Assembly (NCBI RefSeq): GCF_028694605.1
Contig: NZ_JAQVKP010000001.1
Coordinates: 186,001-250,000 of the forward strand
From: Sulfurimonas sp.
GTDB taxonomy: Bacteria; Campylobacterota; Campylobacteria; Campylobacterales; Sulfurimonadaceae
DNA: 64,000 nt
Direction of reading: 5' to 3'
In this document: positions 43,285-52,486 of the stretch, one piece after another
Layout of the letters: every line of letters begins with the position of its first letter
Numbering within the stretch: the first letter of the stretch is position 1
Notes under the pieces: model-generated
Seen by the model: the letters and a program-made list of their open reading frames with translations, nothing else
The model's database searches: none
What the model was told of the DNA's origin: nothing
Position numbers and translations under genes: made by a program

Positions 43285-45769
43285 ACTCATAGCCTTAGCG
43301 GCTCTTTTGTTTTTACAAACCTCTCTCTTTGGCAATTACCAAAGCAAATATATCCCCGATCAAGTCAAAAAAGATTTTTCAGAGGGTACGGTTGGTAAAT
43401 ATCAAGTTGAAACAATCCCTACTGTTACTTTGGCAGAACTTCAAAGCAAGGGTGTTTACGGTGCTAGTAGCACCTTGACCAAGCATATCTCAGGCACTCC
43501 TGATTTTAAAGCTATTGTTGCAGCGGATGTTTGCAAAGTTGATGCTCCTCAAGCCTACACGAGCACGATATATGAGATGGACTTGCCAAATGGCGTAATT
43601 ACTTGTATGTACGCTGCAAAAGGTGACTTATATAATCCGATGGGGTTGTATAAAGTCAGCGTTCCAGAAGTCAAGGCTTATTACAGTGTTGATACGCAAG
43701 CGGCTAAGACTGCAAAAGCGGCAGAGATATCGGCAGCAGAAGCACAATTCGCCCCTCTCATGGCAAGAAAAAAAGAAATTGCAGATCAAGCTCAAGAGCA
43801 AGTTAACGCTGGCTTTTTGACAATACCAGAATTGATTTTGGCAGCGGTTTTAACCGATGATGAGATTATTGATATAGCAGCCACAAAAGCAACTGGCAAA
43901 TTTTCACTTAAACCAGGATATACCTCTAAGTTTACAAACAATGGCGAAATCGTAGATAACACCGAATACATTCTCGCAGATGCAGCGGGCATATATGAAG
44001 TATATGCGGGACTTGCAAGCGTTTCTATGAACTTTCTTATGATTTTAGTTGTCGGTTTTGGGGCTTATGGCGGGGCGCGGTTTTTTGGTGGTAGGTTTGC
44101 CAATAAAATGGAAGATAAAAAAACTCACGATGCATCTGCTCCTTATTATGTGGGACTCGTTGCGGGTGTTTTACTATTCTTTCCACAGGACCAAATTAAT
44201 ATTAATCAAGCAGGAGAAGCAACAGAGTATGAACTTTTAAAAACTCAATATCAAGAGTTTGAAAAGTTTGGTTACTACACTTTCGCAGATTGGGCAAACC
44301 AGAGTGCTAAAGTAATTATAGATACCGAGATGGGTACGATTATCGGCAAAAGCGGTTTGGGGACTAAAGAGCAGATTGTTGATACAACTGCTCAAATCAC
44401 TCAAAGCCAAAAACTAAATGCTTTTTATGTTGATAATTACAATACCTGCTTAAACGATATTTACAAGCAAGAAAATCTGACGCTGTACGATGGCAAGTCA
44501 ATTTTTGGCGAAACAGATAAAAGCACATTTCCAAGCACAGAACATTGGGCATACGCTGCCTATAAAGGCAGAACGCTAACAAATGGATATTATGAGACGG
44601 GCGATGAGGGAAGTTTAAAGGACGGTGCGGCAGGAGCTGGTGAATACCCAAAATTTGCATTTAGCGCGTGTGGAAAAGCCGACTATTTGAGTGCCTTTCA
44701 CAAAGATAAAAAAACACAGCTTACAAATAGCTATGCTACTCTAGTTCAAAATAACCCGAGTTCATCGCCAAAGTTCGCAAGCATGGAAAAACTCGTGCAG
44801 TTTCAGTATGAACTCTATCGTGACTGGGGTATGCTCTCCGTTTTAACATTACCAATCGTAAAAATGCAGGCAGGACTTTTAAGCGGGGCTAAAGCCAAAA
44901 ATAACGAGGTTCTTGAGAAGCTCAATGCAAACATTGCGAACGGAAACAAGGTCATGCATAATCTGCTTTCAAGTGTCCCTTATATGTTTATCCCTGGGGC
45001 AAAAACTGTTTTTGATATTGTCAAAGACAACAGTTTGGTTATAGGCGGTGCAACAGGTGCGGTGGTAGGTTCGCAAGTTCCAGAAGCTGACGGATGGTTG
45101 AGTAAAGCCTTTTATACAGTGGTAGGTGCGATAGACGGTGCTGCAATCGGTGCCACAGGCGCAGGTGGTGCAGCTTTAGGAGCTGGTTTTGCATACATGG
45201 CGGCAAAGGTCGTCTTATCACTTCTCCCTATTCTGGGCTTGGTAATTGTAGGTGTGCTTAGATTTATTATCATTATTTTAAAAATCTTAAGTTTTCACTT
45301 CTTATCGCTGTTTGTTATGCCTATTATGTTTTTACAAAGAAACACGGAGCTGATGGTTAAGTTCTCAGCAAAAATACTTGCAAATATGCTTGAATTACCA
45401 ATCTTTGTATTGAGTATATGGCTTGCTGTAACGTTTAGTTCACTCTTAAACACAATCGGTACTTTTTTTAGCAAAAAAATGATAGCGGGTATGCTTGATA
45501 ACAATATTGCCTTAAACCCACTAGGAACAACACAAGTAGATGCAGGCGGTTTTAATCTCAATGATTTGTTCTCTCAGATGTTACTTTATGGATTTGACGG
45601 GTTTTTCGAGGTTGCGATAGCCGTTTTTAGTATCGTTATTATTTATAAAATTATTGTAACTCTTCATACAGAGCTATTTAATACAATAGACCTTTCTACA
45701 TCAAGCGCGATAGATAATTCCATCGATGCCATGAAGAGTGAGTCTAGCGGATGGGGAGCTAGGATTTAA
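43271..45769 (+). CDS. Very large polytopic conjugation-type protein (VirB6/TrbL/DotA-like)
   Basis: 832 residues with a signal-peptide-like start (LIALAALLFLQTSLFG), a ~220-residue exported N-terminal part, membrane helices near 255-275 and 290-305, a long central soluble region with spaced cysteines, Gly/Ala-rich helices, and a C-terminal cluster of helices (LLPILGLVIVGVLRFIIIILKIL; HFLSLFVMPIMFL; LELPIFVLSIWLAVTF). This layout resembles VirB6/TrbL/TraG or DotA-type inner-membrane channel components. I infer a role in the transfer channel or in modifying a helper system. It ends the operon from 41461. Confidence 0.6.
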   Translation: MKPFKLIALAALLFLQTSLFGNYQSKYIPDQVKKDFSEGTVGKYQVETIPTVTLAELQSKGVYGASSTLTKHISGTPDFKAIVAADVCKVDAPQAYTSTIYEMDLPNGVITCMYAAKGDLYNPMGLYKVSVPEVKAYYSVDTQAAKTAKAAEISAAEAQFAPLMARKKEIADQAQEQVNAGFLTIPELILAAVLTDDEIIDIAATKATGKFSLKPGYTSKFTNNGEIVDNTEYILADAAGIYEVYAGLASVSMNFLMILVVGFGAYGGARFFGGRFANKMEDKKTHDASAPYYVGLVAGVLLFFPQDQININQAGEATEYELLKTQYQEFEKFGYYTFADWANQSAKVIIDTEMGTIIGKSGLGTKEQIVDTTAQITQSQKLNAFYVDNYNTCLNDIYKQENLTLYDGKSIFGETDKSTFPSTEHWAYAAYKGRTLTNGYYETGDEGSLKDGAAGAGEYPKFAFSACGKADYLSAFHKDKKTQLTNSYATLVQNNPSSSPKFASMEKLVQFQYELYRDWGMLSVLTLPIVKMQAGLLSGAKAKNNEVLEKLNANIANGNKVMHNLLSSVPYMFIPGAKTVFDIVKDNSLVIGGATGAVVGSQVPEADGWLSKAFYTVVGAIDGAAIGATGAGGAALGAGFAYMAAKVVLSLLPILGLVIVGVLRFIIIILKILSFHFLSLFVMPIMFLQRNTELMVKFSAKILANMLELPIFVLSIWLAVTFSSLLNTIGTFFSKKMIAGMLDNNIALNPLGTTQVDAGGFNLNDLFSQMLLYGFDGFFEVAIAVFSIVIIYKIIVTLHTELFNTIDLSTSSAIDNSIDAMKSESSGWGARI

Positions 45770-45808
45770 TATCCTACTCCGCTCTCTTCCAATACTTATA
45801 CAAAACAG

Positions 45809-46294
45809 CTACATCAACTCCGCTTTCTTCTTATCATACTCTTCTTGCGTAATCGCCCCATCCCTCAACAACCCAAACCAATACCCGATATCACTTTTAT
45901 CAACACTCTCGCCACCTTTAGCTAAACCATTATTCACAAACGCCTTATGCTCTTTTCTAACCCGCTCATCAATCTCTCTCTGCTCAAGCTCTTCTCTAAT
46001 ATTTCCATAAATACTAAGCCCATTAGCACGACGAAATTTTCTAATGCTTCTCTCCCAGAAGTAGAAAGGAAGAGCCGCTCCCCCCCAGAAAAATAAATGT
46101 TGCAATATTATGTCAAATTTTGTAAAAGTGCCAGCAGGCATTTTTGGTTGGGCTATTAAGACAAGAAGCATTAAGACTATTGCAAAAATTACATAAGATA
46201 TGAAGTATCCAAACAGTCTAGCTTTAAACCCACCTGTTTGGATTCCCATTACCAACAAATCCCAATTATTTTTGTTCCCAAAATCTTGTGCCAT
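45809..46294 (-). CDS. SHOCT-domain membrane protein
   Basis: 161 residues from the ATG at 46294, with AAAGGATT upstream. Two membrane helices (LFGYFISYVIFAIVLMLLVLI; LQHLFFWGGAALPFYFW), a basic coiled region, and a C-terminal SHOCT motif (IGYWFGLLRDGAITQEEYDKKKAELM region). SHOCT domains occur at the ends of many bacterial membrane or nucleic-acid proteins and their role is unclear. It is convergent with the transfer operon and opens the right-end cargo. Confidence 0.7.
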   Translation of the reverse strand: MAQDFGNKNNWDLLVMGIQTGGFKARLFGYFISYVIFAIVLMLLVLIAQPKMPAGTFTKFDIILQHLFFWGGAALPFYFWERSIRKFRRANGLSIYGNIREELEQREIDERVRKEHKAFVNNGLAKGGESVDKSDIGYWFGLLRDGAITQEEYDKKKAELM

Positions 46295-46434
46295 CTTCAA
46301 TCCTTTTATTATTTAATTAACATAATATTAACCAAAAAATAGAGTTTTAAAAAGAAAAGATGGCACTGACTTATTAGCCATACAGGTTTTTATTGTTAAA
46401 AAATCTAGCAAGTTTATAGTCAAGCCAATTGGCT

Positions 46435-46463
46435 GTGACATATTCATCAAACTTTGCTACAAT
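46435..46463 (+). promoter_or_regulatory. Near-consensus sigma-70 promoter
   Basis: GTGACA (46435-46440), 17-bp spacer, TACAAT (46458-46463). The palindrome AGCCAATTGGCT (46423-46434) abuts the -35 box and is a candidate regulator site. Upstream in 46295-46422 I see only AT-rich sequence. Confidence 0.6.
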
Positions 46464-46489
46464 CATTATAATTTGCAGGAGTTTAACCA

Positions 46490-46717
46490 ATGTTATTCCA
46501 ACAAACTATGATACCAATGACAGCCAACTGTACTACAACCTTCCCGAATGGGCCGTACCACCAGATAACTCTTGTTTTTTTGTCATTAGGAAAGGGCTAC
46601 TATTTTTGGGTATTTGCTCATTGTAGAAAGAAAGAGACTTGTGTCAAAAGTTTAAAAATAACGATGAATACAGTCAGAACTATCGCCGCAATGATAAATA
46701 GTTTATTCAATTGTTGA
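46490..46717 (+). CDS. Possible small cysteine-containing protein
   Basis: 75 codons with AGGAG 8 nt before the ATG and a good promoter ending 27 nt upstream. The product (MLFQQTMIPMTANCTTTF...) has a hydrophobic centre (ITLVFLSLGKGYYFWVFAHC) and four cysteines. No homology is recognised. Promoter and ribosome-binding site together are the only evidence; coding is uncertain. Confidence 0.4.
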   Translation: MLFQQTMIPMTANCTTTFPNGPYHQITLVFLSLGKGYYFWVFAHCRKKETCVKSLKITMNTVRTIAAMINSLFNC

Positions 46718-46773
46718 AGTTTATGCATTGTTAGAAGTTTTTGCCTTTTTGGTAACTGTTTGTGGAGTAAAAA

Positions 46774-47844
46774 TTATTCCATGGCATATTGAAATTGTTC
46801 AATGATGCTTCCGTGAAGATTCCCAGGATCAAAGTCAAATATGGTTTCGCCGCTCGTATGTGTTAGTACGATTGAACCGTCATTAAAATCGTCAATTTTA
46901 ATATCAAAGGAAATTTCTATAGTTTTTTCTGTTAAAAATTTTATTTTGGTCATCATATATGTGAACCAAACATCATCTTCTTTGTCGCGAATTGCATAGT
47001 CATAGTCTGGAAATTGCTCTGTGGTTACGATAAATGAAATGGATACATTGGCAGCTACGCTCATTGTTAAATACTCATCATCTTCAGCAAGTAGATTCAA
47101 AGAATCAATGTTTATGGATTCAATAGAGTAATCAGCTTCAACATCATCATAATTAAAGGTCATACCATAAAATTCGAACTGGATTTGATTATTTAAAATG
47201 TAGTTTTCAATCTGTGCACTAATTCTTTCTTGGTATTTGAGATAAAATTTATTTAGATTGTATTGTGAATTTAAAATATGAAGAGCATGAGAAGGCATAT
47301 GTGAGTGAGCTAAACCATTCGCATTACAAAATTCATTTATACCATTGTCATTAGAGATTACTAGGATATTTTTGGCATTTTTAATTGCAAAATTTTTGGC
47401 ATTTAACATTGCAATCGCATCTGGAAATTCACTCTTTTTATTATCAACATTAAATGGTGGCAGACCAGCGTGATATAGCTGTATCAATTCGAAAGAATGA
47501 TAATCTGAGGGAATCGTAAGTATCGTACCATCACTTGTACTAGAAGTAAATAATGTGCTGAGCCTCTCAAACATACCAGAACGAATTGCTTCTTTGCTAG
47601 GTGGGATAGACGAAAAAGTCCTTGAAAAAATTGTAAGTCTCTCATTTTTGAGACCTTCAACCCATTCATTTGTTTTATACTCTATTCGTTTTAAAACTTC
47701 ACCATAAACCATTTCATCAATATATATTGGAAGGTTATATTTTTGAGCGAAAGAAATCAGCTTTTCAAGATTGTTGTCCGTAAATTCAAAACTTGCTGCT
47801 TCAAATACATTAGTGTCTAAAAAAATAGCCTCGATATTTTTCAT
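46774..47844 (-). CDS. PIN-domain (DUF4935-like) protein
   Basis: 356 residues from the ATG at 47844; a GTG at 47856 is possible. The N-terminal half is a PIN nuclease fold: AIFLDTNVFE, the conserved EFPDAIAMLNAKNFA and LVISNDNGINEFC provide the acidic metal-binding residues. The C-terminal half is beta-rich and acidic (YDDVEADYSIESINID) with no recognised family. PIN proteins cleave RNA and act as toxins or defence effectors. It stands near the right end, where elements often carry cargo, preceded on the same strand by a 113-residue gene. Confidence 0.8.
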   Translation of the reverse strand: MKNIEAIFLDTNVFEAASFEFTDNNLEKLISFAQKYNLPIYIDEMVYGEVLKRIEYKTNEWVEGLKNERLTIFSRTFSSIPPSKEAIRSGMFERLSTLFTSSTSDGTILTIPSDYHSFELIQLYHAGLPPFNVDNKKSEFPDAIAMLNAKNFAIKNAKNILVISNDNGINEFCNANGLAHSHMPSHALHILNSQYNLNKFYLKYQERISAQIENYILNNQIQFEFYGMTFNYDDVEADYSIESINIDSLNLLAEDDEYLTMSVAANVSISFIVTTEQFPDYDYAIRDKEDDVWFTYMMTKIKFLTEKTIEISFDIKIDDFNDGSIVLTHTSGETIFDFDPGNLHGSIIEQFQYAME

Positions 47845-47915
47845 TATAGATCTCACATTATTCTGTTAGAAAATAAATTATAGATATATATACAACTGTA
47901 GATAATTTGCATAAA

Positions 47916-48257
47916 TCAGCCATGAATTTTGATTTTATATGGTTGCCCAAATTTATTTTTAGTATTGTTTTGTTCAATATCGAAAATATTGTTTTTTGAA
48001 TCAAAACTATAATCCTGATACTTTGGCGAAAAACCCGTGTGGTATATTTCTGCATCTAAATCCTGTATTTGAATATCTTGGCCATATTCCGGGTGTTGCA
48101 CTTGGAAATTTATAACTTTTGTACCTTTGTGGCGTAGTTCATTAGCTACATAATATTCAATATAAAAATTTTCATTAAAAACATGACCGCTGCTAAAATC
48201 TTTACCATTATGACTAAGAAAATCTTTCACTTGTTTGTAACCTTGTGCTTCTTTCAT
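47916..48257 (-). CDS. Unknown 113-residue protein
   Basis: Preceded by AGGAG 6 nt before the ATG. A soluble protein (YKQVKDFLSHNGKDFSSGHV; NELRHKGTKVINFQVQHPEYG) with no recognised motif. It lies 71 nt upstream of the PIN gene on the same strand and could be its partner or antitoxin; that is inference from position. It is the last gene before attR. Confidence 0.55.
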   Translation of the reverse strand: MKEAQGYKQVKDFLSHNGKDFSSGHVFNENFYIEYYVANELRHKGTKVINFQVQHPEYGQDIQIQDLDAEIYHTGFSPKYQDYSFDSKNNIFDIEQNNTKNKFGQPYKIKIHG

Positions 48258-48414
48258 TTTAGACTCCTATTGAGATAACTATTATATAGTCAAAAATTAA
48301 ATTATACTGCTAATTTATATATTGTATCTTAGTTTATTGGAGAAAATAGCAGAGTTTCTTGGAAATGATACCAAAAATACATCAACTATAAAGAAAATTG
48401 CAATTTATTGCTTT

Positions 48415-48434
48415 GGTTGGAAATAGGTTGGAAA
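48415..48434 (+). repeat. Right arm-type repeat near attR
   Basis: Identical to the 20-bp GGTTGGAAA-TA-GGTTGGAAA at 24222-24241, same orientation, 92 bp inside the right core. ATTTATTG precedes both copies. The rest of 48258-48491 shows no gene. Confidence 0.7.
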
Positions 48435-48491
48435 GTTGTTTTAAAAAGAAAACTTAAAGTGAGTGATTTTTATAAGAAAAGTTGATGATTT

Positions 48492-48568
<77 letters not shown>

Positions 48569-48592
48569 ATATTGCCTAAAATAGGGGATTTG

Positions 48593-48667
48593 TGGATGGG
48601 GTAAAGGGATTCGAACCCCTGGATGACTGGACCAAAACCAGTTGCCTTACCGCTTGGCGATACCCCA
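48593..48667 (-). tRNA. tRNA-Gln (TTG)
   Basis: A 75-nt cloverleaf with acceptor TGGGGTA/TACCCCA, loop reading TTTTGGT around anticodon TTG, T-loop GGTTCGAAT and encoded CCA. Confidence 0.93.
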
Positions 48668-48687
48668 ACAATAAAAAGTGAAAGACT

Positions 48688-48764
<77 letters not shown>

Positions 48765-48901
48765 GTAAAAACAAACGTTTTAACTGTTTGTGGAGTGGAA
48801 TTATAGGCAAATAGATGCTCTTTGTCAAGAAGGATGGCGCTGAAATGTAAAATTAATCAACAATTTACTATAATTTGCACAATTAAATATAAAGAAGAGT
48901 T

Positions 48902-49930
48902 ATGACACCTATACAAAGAGTATTAGAAGCTATTGATGAGATAAAAAAAGGGCGTATGGTCATCATGGTTGATGACGAGGATAGAGAAAATGAGGGTGAT
49001 TTGGTTTATGCCTCGGCATTTTCTACGCCTGAGCATGTAAATTTTATGGCAACACACGCAAGGGGGCTTATTTGCGTTGCTATAAGCAAAACCATTGCAA
49101 CACGTCTCTCTTTAAACCCGATGGTGAGCTCCAACACATCTACGCACGAGACGGCTTTTACGGTTTCAGTTGATGCAAGAAGCGCTACAACCGGGATATC
49201 GGCAAAAGAGAGAGACGATACCATTAAGATTTTGGCAAACCCTATCAGCCATGCAGACGAGCTTGTCAAACCGGGGCATATCTTTCCTCTTATTGCCAAA
49301 GATGGCGGAGTGCTTGTAAGAACAGGACATACAGAGGGTTCTGTGGATCTTTGCCGCTTGGCGGGTCTTAGTGAATCGTCAGTTATCTGTGAAATCATCA
49401 AAGAAGACGGTACAATGGCACGTCGTGATGATTTGGATATTTTTGGCGAGAAGCACAATCTCAAAACTGTTTTTATCTCTGATCTGGTTGAGTACCGTCT
49501 TGCAAATGAGAGACTTGTCAGTGAAAAAAGTGTTGAAGAGATAGAGTTTTTTGGTACAAAAGTAAAAAAACATACTTTCAAAGACCATGACAGCATAGAA
49601 CATACGGCTGTTGTTTTTCACAAAGTGGGCACGGTTGCAAACGTAAGAGTTCATAATGTCATACCTGATATAGAATTGCTTTTAAACCAAAAAAAATACA
49701 ATAATCTTATCGCTTCCATAGAGCATTTAAAGCTTAACGGCGGCGTACTTATCTTTATCAACAAGCCTGCACACAATGACAATGCGGCAATGAAAGAGTT
49801 TGGTATCGGTGCGCAGATACTTAAATCTTTTGGTGTTTCAAAGATGAATCTCCTATCTTCTTTGAGCCATAACGACTTTGTCGGCTTAAGCGGATTTGGG
49901 CTGGAAATCAACGAAATTATCTCTATATGA
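48902..49930 (+). CDS. ribB: RibBA: DHBP synthase with degenerate cyclohydrolase domain
   Basis: 342 residues. The N-terminal ~200 form 3,4-dihydroxy-2-butanone-4-phosphate synthase with VDDEDRENEGDLVYA and the His-bearing GHTEGSVDLCRLAG, which supplies the four-carbon unit of riboflavin. The C-terminal half aligns loosely with GTP cyclohydrolase II (VRVHNVIPD; FGIGAQILKSFGV) but lacks the zinc cysteines and the EGRGIGL loop, so it should be inactive for GTP. Only the DHBP step should come from this gene. Confidence 0.92.
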   Translation: MTPIQRVLEAIDEIKKGRMVIMVDDEDRENEGDLVYASAFSTPEHVNFMATHARGLICVAISKTIATRLSLNPMVSSNTSTHETAFTVSVDARSATTGISAKERDDTIKILANPISHADELVKPGHIFPLIAKDGGVLVRTGHTEGSVDLCRLAGLSESSVICEIIKEDGTMARRDDLDIFGEKHNLKTVFISDLVEYRLANERLVSEKSVEEIEFFGTKVKKHTFKDHDSIEHTAVVFHKVGTVANVRVHNVIPDIELLLNQKKYNNLIASIEHLKLNGGVLIFINKPAHNDNAAMKEFGIGAQILKSFGVSKMNLLSSLSHNDFVGLSGFGLEINEIISI

Positions 49931-49942
49931 TAAAGTAAATAT

Positions 49943-50662
49943 ATGAGAGAAATTTTTAGCAGAGTTGAAGAAAATTCGGTAGTTGCTATTGAGACGGAAG
50001 TTGATTTGGAGTGCGATAAAAAGTCGTTTCCTTGGCTGTTGAGTGTTTTTATAAAAGCTATTGGCTCAAACGAGGGTTTTGATGCTTTGGAGACATTTTT
50101 GGAGACAAAAGAGTCTCTGATTTTGGCATTGGAGCATAATGGAAGTGCTTTTTATGTCGGTTCAAGAGAACATGATGGGTGGAGAGAACTCTATTTTTAT
50201 GTCAAAAGCGCTAAAAATCTTGAAACAGTGGTCACAAAAATGCTATCGCAAAGCGGTTGCAAGTTTGAGAGCAGTATTGTTAAAGATGCAAAATGGGATT
50301 TTTATCATAAAAATCTATATCCGACCGAACTGGAATTTCACCATATTGAGAGTGACAAAATTATAGCCTTGCTTGAGGAAGAGGGCGATATGCTTAAAGC
50401 TTCAAGAGAGGTAGAACACTACGTCTCTTTTGACACACAAACACAAAAAGAGAGATTTTCGCAAAATGTTTTAGAGAGCGGTTTTGCTTTTAAAGATGAT
50501 ATTAGCAGCGAAGAGTTTGAGTATGGCGTAGCGGTTGTAAAAAACCATCCGGTAACAAAAGAGGCTGTCGCAAAAGTTGTACAGGAACTTTACGAGCTTC
50601 TCAAAAAAGAGCACGGTTACTATGAGGGGTGGAGTACGGTTTTGGTGGACACTCAGAGTTAA
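49943..50662 (+). CDS. RraB-type ribonuclease regulator-like protein
   Basis: 239 residues: an N-terminal DUF695-like domain (ENSVVAIETEVDLE; YVGSREHDGWRELYFYV) and a C-terminal RraB-like domain (LLEEEGDMLKASREVEHYVSF; GYYEGWSTVLVD). RraB proteins modulate RNase E in gammaproteobacteria; RNase E regulation here is not assured. It lies between ribB and the LplT-PlsC gene with 12- and 0-nt gaps, which suggests an operon. Confidence 0.75.
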   Translation: MREIFSRVEENSVVAIETEVDLECDKKSFPWLLSVFIKAIGSNEGFDALETFLETKESLILALEHNGSAFYVGSREHDGWRELYFYVKSAKNLETVVTKMLSQSGCKFESSIVKDAKWDFYHKNLYPTELEFHHIESDKIIALLEEEGDMLKASREVEHYVSFDTQTQKERFSQNVLESGFAFKDDISSEEFEYGVAVVKNHPVTKEAVAKVVQELYELLKKEHGYYEGWSTVLVDTQS

Positions 50663-52486
50663 ATGAAAAAAATGTTTGCCATTGCCGGAGTTTTTAACTA
50701 CCTCTTGGTAGTTTTTTTAAACGCATTTACCGATTTGGGTCATAAAATAATTATTCAAAACACCGTATTTAAGGTGTATGACGGAACTACCCAAATCATG
50801 CTCACGGCAGTTGTCAATGCTTTGATGCTTCTTCCTTTTATCTTGGCATTTTCACCGTCTGGCTATCTAAGTGACAGATTTGCAAAAAATGTTGTGATGA
50901 AGCATGCTGCTCTTTTGGCTGTTTTTATCACTCTTGCTATCACTTTTTGCTACTATCAAGGCTGGTTTGTAAGTGCGTTTGCTCTTACCTTTTTACTTGC
51001 CCTTCAAAGTGCGCTTTATAGCCCCGCAAAATACGGATATATAAAAGAGTTAGTCGGTACAAGGTATATAAGCGATGGAAACGGCGCTCTCCAAGCTGTT
51101 ACAACGAGTGCAATTTTACTAGGCATTATCGTCTATACCATACTTTTTGAGACGCTCTTAGGCGATGTTTTTGCCACAAAAGAGGATATCTTAAGAGCCA
51201 TCGCACCTCTTGGCTGGCTTTTGGTTTTTGGCTCGGTTGTCGAGTATATGCTTGCTCTAAAACTGCCAAATATGAGTATAAACACAAGCCGTAAAAAATT
51301 TGATTTTGCAAAATACGTAAAAGGTTTTTATCTCAAAAAAAATCTCATAATGCTTAGAAGAAAAAAAGAGGTTTTCGACTCCGTTATAGCGCTTAGTCTT
51401 TTTTGGTCTGTTTCTCAGGTTGTACTGGCGATTTTTGGCGAATATGCAAAGAGTGAGCTTAAAATCACAAATACGATTGTCGTTCAGGGAATCATGACAT
51501 TTTCGGTTATCGGCATAGTTGTCGGTTCAATACTCTCATCGGCTTTTTCAAAGTACTATATCAACAGCGGTCTTGCGGCACTTAGCGCACTCGGGATTGC
51601 ACTGCTGCTTTTTGCTATCCCGTTTACGACAAATACGCTCTTCTTAGGGGTTGAGTTTGTACTGTTTGGGCTCTTTAGCGGTATGCTTTTGGTACCGCTC
51701 AATGCAAAAATCCAGCATCTCTCCCCCGATATCCATCTTGGAACGGTTTTGGCGGGAAATAACTTTATCCAAACGCTTTTTATGTTCTCCTTTTTGATGC
51801 TGACTACACTTTTTGCCTACTTCGGTATGAATGCAAAGATTCTCTTTTTTGTTATGGGTGTAGTTGCGCTGTATCTGCTATATCTGCTTTTTAAGAGATA
51901 CTTGGTTTTGGCTATTTGGACACTTTTTGAAGCAGTTTTTAAAATCCGCTATAGATGCACATACAGAGGACTGGAGCATATCCCGCAAAATACTCCTGTA
52001 CTCTTGGCGGGAAACCATGTCAGCTGGATTGACTGGTTTTTTCTTCAGCTTCCGTTTGAGGGAAGGGTTGTTTTTTTGATTGACAAAGACATATACAACA
52101 ACAAACTTCTCAATCCGCTTTTTAGGCTTGGCGGCTTGATTCCTCTGTCGCCTAGAGCATCAAAAGATTCCTTTTTTGAAACCTTTATGAAATTAAAAGA
52201 TGGTAAAATAGTAGCCATATTTCCTGAGGGTGAAATATCTAGGGATTCTAGTGTGTCAAAGTTTTACAGAGGCTATGAGGTTATCCAAAGAAGCGGTGCG
52301 GTTATCGTACCGTTTTATATCGATGGAATTTTTGGAAGTGTTTTTGCAAGGTATAAAGGCGATGCAAGAAGATGCTTTTTGAAAAAAAGAGAGATTACAC
52401 TTACCTTTGGAGAGCCGATTTGGGGACATATAAGTGCAGATGAACTTAGAGACAGAGTTATAAATTTGAAAAGGATACAAAATTGA
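50663..52486 (+). CDS. LplT-like transporter fused to PlsC-type acyltransferase
   Basis: 607 residues. The first ~420 are a major-facilitator transporter with about 12 helices, resembling the lysophospholipid flippase LplT. The end is a 1-acyl-glycerophosphate acyltransferase domain with NHVSWIDWFF (HxxxxD) and FPEGEISRD. Aas of E. coli adds an acyl-ACP synthetase, which is absent here. It probably imports and re-acylates lysophospholipids. It follows the RraB-like gene with no gap and overlaps the next gene by 4 nt. Confidence 0.85.
   Translation: MKKMFAIAGVFNYLLVVFLNAFTDLGHKIIIQNTVFKVYDGTTQIMLTAVVNALMLLPFILAFSPSGYLSDRFAKNVVMKHAALLAVFITLAITFCYYQGWFVSAFALTFLLALQSALYSPAKYGYIKELVGTRYISDGNGALQAVTTSAILLGIIVYTILFETLLGDVFATKEDILRAIAPLGWLLVFGSVVEYMLALKLPNMSINTSRKKFDFAKYVKGFYLKKNLIMLRRKKEVFDSVIALSLFWSVSQVVLAIFGEYAKSELKITNTIVVQGIMTFSVIGIVVGSILSSAFSKYYINSGLAALSALGIALLLFAIPFTTNTLFLGVEFVLFGLFSGMLLVPLNAKIQHLSPDIHLGTVLAGNNFIQTLFMFSFLMLTTLFAYFGMNAKILFFVMGVVALYLLYLLFKRYLVLAIWTLFEAVFKIRYRCTYRGLEHIPQNTPVLLAGNHVSWIDWFFLQLPFEGRVVFLIDKDIYNNKLLNPLFRLGGLIPLSPRASKDSFFETFMKLKDGKIVAIFPEGEISRDSSVSKFYRGYEVIQRSGAVIVPFYIDGIFGSVFARYKGDARRCFLKKREITLTFGEPIWGHISADELRDRVINLKRIQN

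Noticed and set aside
49006-49596. A 196-codon minus-strand ORF
   Set aside because: Antisense shadow of ribB.
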